Positions 56,660 to 64,000 of a DNA stretch of 64,000 bases are shown here, piece after piece. The translations under genes and the position numbers were made by a program. The notes below the pieces were generated by a model. It was not told the origin of the DNA. It ran no database searches and saw nothing but the letters and a program-made list of their open reading frames with translations. Positions within the stretch are counted from its first letter, which is position 1, and every line of letters starts with the position of its first letter. This DNA is from Symsagittifera roscoffensis (taxonomy: Eukaryota; Xenacoelomorpha; Acoela; Convolutidae), in the NCBI RefSeq assembly GCF_963678635.1, contig NC_087065.1, positions 20,899,480 through 20,963,479 of the forward strand. Direction: 5' to 3'.

Positions 56660-57470
56660 TGCATTTTTTTTGCATAGCACCCGGGTTGACGCTCTGCGCT
56701 TATGTCCAAACTATCGCGGTCAAATTTTGACATTACCAGATTTTAGGAAAAAAACATTTATTATCCGGTTTTTTGAGATCGGAAAGATCCATCGCAATTT
56801 TCGTTCAATTAAGAGACGGCGCGACTGGCGCGACTCAGGAAACGTCATTACCGACGCGACCTGACAGCAGCGGCGCAACCAGTGCGACAAAAATTTACCA
56901 TTTCCAGACTTTCGCGACCGAAGAGATGGTTTGCGACTTTCATGACCAAGGTGAAGACAGCGCGACCAGATGTTCGCAAACGATCTTCGGTTTGTCCAAA
57001 TTTTGCGGCCAAATTTTGCCGTTTTGACATTTTCGCGACCGACAAGGAGACGCCAGCCAAACCGGAGAAGCCAAAGTCAGCCATTTCCAGACTACGAGAC
57101 CGAAAAGATCTTCCGCAAAGTTCGCGACCAAGATCGAGAGGCGCGACTTGGAACGGCACAAACACTCATCCAACGCCACACACAGTTTGACCAACATTGG
57201 TCTGGTCTGGATTTCCGTTATCAAAATGTGCAGAATCATGCCGAGAGTCGAGAGTTTGTGTCTGGAGAATGGGGAAAAAATTGCTCCGCGTTTTGCAAAC
57301 GTCGCGCCGTAGCTCACAAAAACAGCGCCGTGGGTTACGAAAATCTGGAAGTACTAAAATTCGGTCGCGATATTCTAAACCTAATCTTGTGAAATACTGC
57401 AAATCGCAAAAAATTGAACATAAGGTCGCAAAAGTCTGGAAGTAAAGTCGCGAAAGTCTGGACGGAAAGT
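56660..57470. repeat. GC-richer block of degenerate CGCGACC / CCAGAC repeats
   Basis: The left part repeats forms of TTTCCAGACTTTCGCGACCG; the right part carries the opposite orientation (GTCGCAAAAGTCTGGAAGTA, GTCGCGAAAGTCTGGACGGA). The many overlapping open frames on both strands reflect this composition and I do not call genes. Confidence 0.5.
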
Positions 57471-58365
57471 AAAAGAAAATAAAAAACTGTTGGAAATTTT
57501 TATTTAAGAAAAAAAAATCTTTTTTTTTCTATAAAATTGAATGTTTTCCTTATCAGAAGAAGAAAACTTTGACGTTGGATGATGTTTTTTAAACTTTTGT
57601 TTCAAATCCTAAAACAATTCTGCCTAGATTTTCAAAAATGCCGTTTATTGCATGCCTGCAACCTCTGGTTCAAGTTTTTGCAACTGTATGTCCCGGAATC
57701 ACGACTTTTTAAGTCATTTGCTTTGCAAGTTTGCAAACTTTTGCTGATCTGCTTTAAGAATTTTGCATTTTTATGTCTAAACTCTTGCCAATTTATGTCA
57801 ACGTTTTCGCGATTTTATTTGGAGACTTGCAGAGAAAAAAATTGCGATGTAAATTACAAAAAATTCAGAACAATTTTGATCAGAGAAAAGTCCTACTAAT
57901 CATAACTGTCGTCACATTTGTCATTCAAAAATCTTTCTAAGGTACCAAAAAACTTGAATAGGTACAACTTGTACCCAACTGGATCTGATCTTCACTATAC
58001 CCACTAAAACAAGATTTTGCGAATGAGGTTTTGTACTACACTTGGTAAGCTTAAATCTTAGACAAACTAGCATTCGTTCAAGACAAAGCTGTTAACCATT
58101 TCGCTGATGCCATTAATGTCACCTAAACAATGGCCTTTAACGCCAAACATAAAAATACATCATTAACTTAAAATGACTATTAAAACATAGTATAAGTAAA
58201 TAGTTTATATAGTTACTGGAGATACATATCTGGACTGGTAATACTCCCGCGGATGCTCCCAAACATTTAATGAGTTTTTAAACAGAGTTCTTGTTACTAT
58301 GAAATTTCGCTCCTGTTTCCCTTACTTCGCACTTCTCTGCTCTTTCTTTAGATTTCTTTGATTCC

Positions 58366-58870
58366 TTATATGTGTTTCGTCGTTGTCCCCCGATCGGTGT
58401 TATCTTTTTCTTTTTGACTGTCCTCGTCTCTTTGTCCTCTGCTTTCTCCTGGTTGTTTTAAGTATTTTCTTTGACTTTTTCTATGGATGACTTCGCCCTC
58501 GATAGGTAGTTTTTTCGTTGTAGTCTTTGTGGTTTCCGATCCCCTTTGTTTGGTTTTGTCGCTTGGCGCTTCTGGCATTCAAATTTTGTAGGAACTTTAA
58601 GCATCCCTGATCCGAATTTTGCTCCTGGGGTCCTCGCTCTTGCTTGCGCTGAGAATTTAGTGGGGTTCGTGGAGTTTTTTTCAAATCCAGCTTTTTCATA
58701 AAAGGTTCTCGCTTGGATGAGGAAGATCTCGAGACTTCAGAATCCGTTGATGGTGCCATGGGAACTTTGAACAGAATTCTCTTGATTTCGTCTCCTAAAT
58801 ATAATTCTCTCGAGTCTCTTGACGTCAGACTCCGAGGATGGTGTCTAGGGAAGTTTGAATAAAATTCTTT
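58366..58870 (-). other. Open, Lys/Arg-rich segment with an internal duplication, unassigned
   Basis: The - strand frame 58759-58481 starts MAPSTDSEVSRSSSSKREPF and is strongly basic and polar, with no recognised domain. 58725-58785 and 58805-58870 are diverged copies of one another (TCCGTTGATGGTGCCATGGG versus TCCGAGGATGGTGTCTAGGG). It could be a nucleocapsid-like remnant or a disordered protein exon. Confidence 0.25.
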
Positions 58871-59830
58871 TGAATTCGACCAGTTCCTCTGCCGCTTAGC
58901 TTCGGCTTGCTTTTGTTTGCAGTATCAATAAGGGTGATGATGGTCTCTGACTGGATCTTTGTTTTTGCTGGCTATTTTTTCACCGCTTAATTGTTTTCGA
59001 GCGTTCTACTCTTCTTTTCCTCGACGGCTTTGCTGGTTCCTTTATCCCGTTGAACATCTATTCCAGATGTGATGCCTTCGTTTAACCTACGCTCTACCTA
59101 TGTTAAGTCATTTTTGGCGAAGCGCCCCATTGATTGTTTTTCGAACATCAGATGGGCTGGTTCTTCTAGATTTACTATATCTAAAAAGCGATCGATAGCT
59201 TATATTGTGCCGGACTGATTTGTACAACTCAAAGTCATTGAGTTGTCTAGGTCTACAGTCGCAATAAATGTTTAGGTTCGGGTCATAGCAAACCCGTTGC
59301 TCCTAATTAGTCTTGATTGTGTCCCGAAAGTATAAGTGAAAGTTTTTACATCTTCAGTTTTGTGTTTTTGTTGGAGTGTACTAAGTTTCATAACATTTTG
59401 AACTATTCTTACTTTTTTTCGAACTAACTGTCGTATACGCTTACTAATGGAATATGTCGTCCTGGGACCAGCAATCGAGGTCGTGCATTTCCTCAGGGCT
59501 TAATGATGACCTCTCTAGATTCTTTTTGTCTGAATTTGCTGTGAATTTATCGTTGTCCCAATTCATTTTTTTTGTTACTTGGTTTTGGTTGTTTGGAGAC
59601 TGGGTAGGCTTGTGTAAGGGCTCAAAACCAAGTGCATTTTAGAGGGTGAGATTGCTCTTAGCGGCATGTGGTGTTATCTAGAGGGTTTTTTATTAGTTTT
59701 TATCTGAAGCTAATTTGTATGGCTTATTCTTGTGTTCAGTTTTCCTAACTCCCAATCAAACTTGTAGTGTCACTATGAGAAATCTACCAATCCCATCACG
59801 TTACGGCCGTTCACCGGTGCAGATAGCAGT

Positions 59831-60030
59831 NNNNNNNNNNNNNNNNNNNNNNNNNNNNNNNNNNNNNNNNNNNNNNNNNNNNNNNNNNNNNNNNNNNNNN
59901 NNNNNNNNNNNNNNNNNNNNNNNNNNNNNNNNNNNNNNNNNNNNNNNNNNNNNNNNNNNNNNNNNNNNNNNNNNNNNNNNNNNNNNNNNNNNNNNNNNNN
60001 NNNNNNNNNNNNNNNNNNNNNNNNNNNNNN
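59831..60030. other. Assembly gap (200 N)
   Basis: Exactly 200 consecutive N. A round length suggests a nominal gap size; the true distance and any gene content there are unknown. Confidence 0.98.
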
Positions 60031-61445
60031 TATTGTTCTTGAAAAATTAGTAATCATAAGTAGTTTTGGCATAATTGTTCTGCCTTTTGAAGATAGTGAC
60101 AGAAAATTTATGCTTGTGATCATTTTTCATTCAGACACTTTTCAACCTTAAGTTTTTAATGGATTTTTAAAATCTGTTTCGAAAATATTGTTGCCCTAGG
60201 TTTAAAATTATTTGAAGAAAAAACTTTTTTTTTCTGCCAATCTGTTTATGAAAAAATGGATTCTTGCAATTTTTAATTATTGATCAATATCATTCATTCA
60301 AATCCATCGTCGCATAAGCTGCGAATTAATCCGGCTTAGAAAACAAATTTCAGCTCAACTAATTGGTCTAATTGATTCATTAATCAAAAAATATTATATC
60401 ATTTTGTATTTGACAAGGCTTGTGTTTAGCTGTGCAATCAAGAAATCGTATCAGCGCTACATATTGATTTGATGAGTTTTGTTGCTACGACTTTTGTAAC
60501 GAAATCAACGGAATATTTTGTGCACTGGTTTGGGTGGTTTTTTTTTCTTCAGACAAATTTTGACTTTTAACTAGCCATTTTTGAGGGAATTTTTTTATAT
60601 CACTCCAAAGGTATTGTTGTCTTGAGCTTCATCCTGAAAAAAAAACATTTATTTCATCTGTGATCAGTTTTTGTAAAGTTAAGGGGGTTTAGTTTGCCAT
60701 TTTGACAAATTTGTGACAATAAACGCGCGGTTTATTTCGCGCTATGAACTCGAAAACGAAAACTTAATCCGTCTTAGCAATCGTTCCAAATTGGTTGAAC
60801 GAAGCTTATTTGCGATAATTGATTTGTTTTTGGGAGATAAATCTATTACTTTGTACTTTATATGACGTGTAGGGTGATGATTTTTACAAAAATAATTACA
60901 AATTTGAAAAAAAAGTGTGTTTTATTGTAATACATTTAGTTTTTGCATAGTATTACTGCTCCATAGAGTTTAAAAAGCGGCCAGAACATTCAAGATATTG
61001 CCCTGATACAAGCAGTTTTGTCTCATTCCATAACTAATCTTTTTGTTACTATGACAAAATGGGTCATGTTACGATAAAAAGTATGAAAAAGAATTCTAAT
61101 ATCTGTTCACAATAGTTAGTTTGTTCAACATGCCAAGTGTCCTTGCATTAAAGACGGGTGAGTGGAAAAGAGGCCAATTAACTTCCTTCCCATGGCAAAG
61201 TATTGCGACCCAGGAATTAACTTAGCAGTATTGATAGATATCTCTAAAATATGCGGGGTTTGCAAGCTTTCCGCTTTTGCTATTGAACAACCAGTACCAA
61301 AAAATTAATTCGAAATTACATATTCTAATCAACTGAAAACTCTAAACAATTTTTAACTTCATATTGATTTTGAAAAACTAAGTTATTATTTTTAAAAAAT
61401 GTTTTCTTTTTGGACCTCTCTTTCTCTCTTTTTCGTTTTTCGCAA

Positions 61446-62825
61446 TTAGAAAACTATGAAGCCATCAAGCGAATCGTTTGAATAATCTGTCAATCCAGCC
61501 TTGCTCTTTCTAAGTATTCTTTTTCTGAACTTCAAATGCAGATACCAATGGTTCAGATCTATCTCGCTAGCTTTGATGTCTTTGAAACTGGCAATATCGT
61601 CACTTTCCCATTGATGAACTTCTATCATAGAGAAATTTTGGTCTGTTTCTTTTTTCTTGAACACTTTGATTAGTTTCAACCTGCAGCACCACAAAACAAG
61701 AAGCGTTAGATTGATCTCGTTTTCCTGGGAAAACCAAATTTCTATCCAATCAACTTGGGGAAAATGATGCCGCGAAAAAGGTATGATTAAAGAAGTAAGG
61801 TCTGTTGGATTTAAAAAAATCAAATCCGAATCATTCATTTGAAACCAAAACTCCGAACCATTGTCAGAATGATTGCTGAAAATGCGTGGCTCCGTCATAC
61901 AATGTAGCTGCATGATTTCTGAGAGTGAGGCTTTGATAGATTTAGAATCTAAATCCCAGTATATAACTCCAAGGGTAGGATGAATTGCGAGGGGATACTC
62001 AAAATCATTCCAATTGATATCCGGTTTCAAGACCGGTTCTTCAGCAGTCTTCATATTGTACTGAAAAACAGATTGCGTTGTTACAATGAAAACGCAATTT
62101 GAATCAGCTGCTGGTTGAATGAAGCGCACGCTACCACTCAAGCTTATATTGACAACCGATCGTCCTTCAAAGATGCAGTCATCTTTTGTGTATTTAAAGA
62201 GAGATTTATCATTTTTCCAGCAAATAAACTGCAATCCGTCGTCTGTTTGTTCGATATCAAAAATTTTTTCATCCTCCGGAAATCTGCACAACAAAGATTG
62301 GTCAATTTGTTTCGTGAAATCTTCGCAAACTTTGACGCTTTTCTCGGATAATTGTCGGATTTTTTCTTGTTCAAAAGTGGGCAAGGTAAGACAGCCGACA
62401 AAATCAACGACAAATTTGCTAACTAGATCATTAATTTTGCTTTGGTCGAAGGACAATGGTTCAACATAGAAATATTTTTCTGTCAAACTACCGCGCTTTT
62501 TAATTGTTTCATTACAATTTATCTGCTCGCTTTTTATTTCTGTAACCAGAGAAGAGTCTGACTTCTGCAGTAAGCAGAAAAGTCCTTGTTCATTAGTACC
62601 TGATTCAGAGGCAATTTCCTTGCATTCGTTTACCTTCAAAGTTACTTTGGAGTCATCTAAAACGCTTTCTGCATTAGGTGAATCAAGTTTGTTCAAACTG
62701 CATTTCTCCAAAATTGAATCAACAACAGTCTTTGTTTGTTTCACAATATAATATTTTGTTAAAATCATCTCTTTTTCGAAATTTTTCTGTGCTTGAATCA
62801 ATTCATCATCCGTACGAGAAAACAT
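61446..62825 (-). CDS. Unrecognised gene, about 459-residue protein
   Basis: A long uninterrupted frame. I start at the Met at 62823-62825 (MFSRTDDELIQAQKNFEKEM). The frame is open to 62864, where an acceptor (gatcag, CAG at 62865-62867) precedes GTGTTTAAA. A short upstream exon ATG-CGA before a GTAAAG donor near 62914 could also join in frame. Residues 1 to about 60 look coiled-coil-like. From about 185 the sequence alternates short hydrophobic strands with turns (DGLQFICWKNDKSLFKY, NCVFIVTTQSVFQYN, LAIHPTLGVIYWDLDS), which suggests a beta-propeller, as in TRIM-type coiled-coil plus propeller proteins. That is a guess from pattern; I recognise no family. It is the longest intact ORF in the window and is likely a real gene. 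Confidence 0.65.
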   Translation of the reverse strand: MFSRTDDELIQAQKNFEKEMILTKYYIVKQTKTVVDSILEKCSLNKLDSPNAESVLDDSKVTLKVNECKEIASESGTNEQGLFCLLQKSDSSLVTEIKSEQINCNETIKKRGSLTEKYFYVEPLSFDQSKINDLVSKFVVDFVGCLTLPTFEQEKIRQLSEKSVKVCEDFTKQIDQSLLCRFPEDEKIFDIEQTDDGLQFICWKNDKSLFKYTKDDCIFEGRSVVNISLSGSVRFIQPAADSNCVFIVTTQSVFQYNMKTAEEPVLKPDINWNDFEYPLAIHPTLGVIYWDLDSKSIKASLSEIMQLHCMTEPRIFSNHSDNGSEFWFQMNDSDLIFLNPTDLTSLIIPFSRHHFPQVDWIEIWFSQENEINLTLLVLWCCRLKLIKVFKKKETDQNFSMIEVHQWESDDIASFKDIKASEIDLNHWYLHLKFRKRILRKSKAGLTDYSNDSLDGFIVF

Positions 62826-63121
62826 TTTCTCGCGCTCTTCAAATTGGCCCAAAAGTTTAAACACCTGATCTTGGCCATCTCATGATAAAGAACAGCGAAA
62901 TGAACACTTTACTCGCATCTTTGTACGAAACAGAGGAATGGCTTATGAAATAGGGACTAAGAAGCCAGATGGTTAGTGAAAGTTGAAAATTTTACTAATT
63001 TTTGGACTGAGATAAGCCATAACTTCTGCACCAGTTTTTTCCGTTATAACGTTTTAATTTAAAAACATGCGAATAGGGATAAAAAAGCTTAAAAAAAGTT
63101 ATGCGCCTTTGCAGTTGATTT

Positions 63122-63197
63122 GAATTAAACTAGCAAGCCCGTCTCCAATAGTCAATTTTGAATTAAACTAGCAAGCCCGTCTCCAATAGTCAACCGG
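63122..63197. repeat. 38-bp tandem duplication
   Basis: GAATTAAACTAGCAAGCCCG to CCAATAGTCAATTTT occurs twice, with a difference only at the last bases. Confidence 0.8.
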
Positions 63198-63219
63198 CTC
63201 ACAGAGAGTTAGTTATCGT

Positions 63220-64000
63220 TCTGATCAATTTATTCAAGTAATGAAACTTCGAACAAAATCAAGTTAAGTCATATCATAATACGATTCGAAAATTTATCAT
63301 TTTCAAGGAGCAATGCTTAAGAGATGTTTAAAATTTTTTAGGTAAGCTACTCAAGCAATGATTTATAGAAGTATTTCCATTTAATTCAACCTTTAAATCG
63401 AATGACAACAAGTTTAAGTTTTTCTATTGAAGCCATTCGAGCAATGAATTCTTGAAAAGTTCGAAAATTTGCAACTTTTGTATGCAAGCTTTTCAAGCCA
63501 GGAAACTTTTTATTAAGCAGCCTAATGAAGCTAGAAAACTTTTCAAAAATTTCATTTTTTTGGCCAAATCAGTTCGCATAATTATCAAGTTGCTGTTCTC
63601 CTAAGCAGGCTATTCAAGTGATAAAATTTTTAAATACTTTATGTTATTTCAGACCAAATCGGCTCAGTGAAAACTTAAATTTTTATTAGCAACCAATTCA
63701 AATGATCAATTTTCGAAATATTGCAAATTACTTCTTAGAGCAATTGGTTTGCTAAAAAATATTATTTTCTTAAGCAAGCTACCCAAGTAATTTAAACAAC
63801 ATTTTGATACATTTCAAGCTATTCATGAAGCAAATCAGATGGCAAAAAACTGAAGTTTTTTAGTGGAGGCATTCAGCCGATGAAATTTTGAAATATTTCA
63901 AGTTATTTCGTAGCGAGAATCGGTTCGCAAATATTTAGGTTTTTCTAAGAAAACTATTAGAGCTATGGTTTATTGAAATAATTCAACATAATTCATAGAA
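63220..64000. repeat. Degenerate tandem repeat running off the window
   Basis: Blocks of the form AAGCNATTCAAGYAATGAAATTTT, then TTTCAAGTTATTT, then an ATCGGTTCGCAAA-like segment and AAGTTTTTCTTA recur at roughly 110-140 bp intervals (about 63340, 63424, 63485, 63605, 63770, 63880). Too diverged to set unit borders by eye. No gene seen. Confidence 0.5.

Larger units (their letters stand above)
50472..61445. other. T-rich gene-poor region
   Basis: Apart from entries listed separately I see no supported gene. Most open frames here are T/F/L-rich or lysine-rich artefacts of composition. 53300-54900, 55560-56650, 57480-58300 and 60040-61440 hold nothing I can name. Confidence 0.4.

Noticed and set aside
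56773..57445. Cluster of overlapping ORFs on both strands
   Set aside because: They arise from the stop-poor, GC-richer degenerate repeat block; no frame shows a domain.
59715..60123. ORFs spanning the N run
   Set aside because: The translation consists mostly of unknown residues from the assembly gap.
1..64000. CRISPR arrays, prokaryotic operons, phage or defence islands
   Set aside because: Intron-containing animal genes throughout; repeats are dispersed or tandem without regular spacers.

Overview
This is an AT-rich nuclear window from an invertebrate animal. It has intron-containing genes with clear animal orthologues (NUP62, CIAPIN1, PIAS, SSBP, WASHC3, GEMIN6, TMEM242), short GT-AG introns beside multi-kilobase ones, many short dispersed repeats, LINE and Penelope-like remnants and one 200-N assembly gap. 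I cannot name the species. An AG splice acceptor sits within about 40 nt upstream of almost every initiator ATG, and one gene pair overlaps by ATGA. Both point to a lineage with spliced-leader trans-splicing and operons; a tunicate is one plausible reading, not proven.

Layout. 1-260: end of a + strand gene. 0.5-1.4 kb (-): GEMIN6 and TMEM242 overlapping by four bases. 1.5-5.6 kb: SINE-like repeats. 5.6-8.25 kb (-): CIAPIN1 and NUP62. 8.3-10.9 kb: a near-perfect tandem duplication of a dispersed repeat. 10.95-19.6 kb (-): PIAS SUMO E3 ligase, reconstructed over ten exons including a 21-nt one. 19.7-20.0 kb: a hAT-like MITE. 20-28 kb: gene desert with repeats. 28.3-31.1 kb (-): SSBP, eight exons. 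31.6-32.4 kb (-): probable PSMG1. 32.6-34.6 kb: LINE remnants. 35.1-35.7 kb (-): WASHC3. 35.8-47 kb: transposon graveyard, with a CR1-like LINE apparently inserted in a Penelope-like element, a second Penelope-like copy and another LINE tail. 47-61 kb: T-rich, gene-poor, with candidate + strand exons, duplications, a GC-richer repeat block and the gap. 61.4-62.9 kb (-): an unrecognised gene of about 459 aa. 63-64 kb: degenerate tandem repeat.

All confidently assigned genes are on the - strand and are housekeeping functions: snRNP assembly (GEMIN6), mitochondrial assembly (TMEM242), cytosolic Fe-S assembly (CIAPIN1), nuclear pore (NUP62), SUMO ligation (PIAS), LDB/SSBP transcription complexes (SSBP), proteasome assembly (PSMG1) and endosomal actin (WASHC3). 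They do not form a pathway. What they share is gene architecture: compact coding regions with a splice acceptor just before the start codon. No CRISPR array, prokaryotic operon or defence system is visible.
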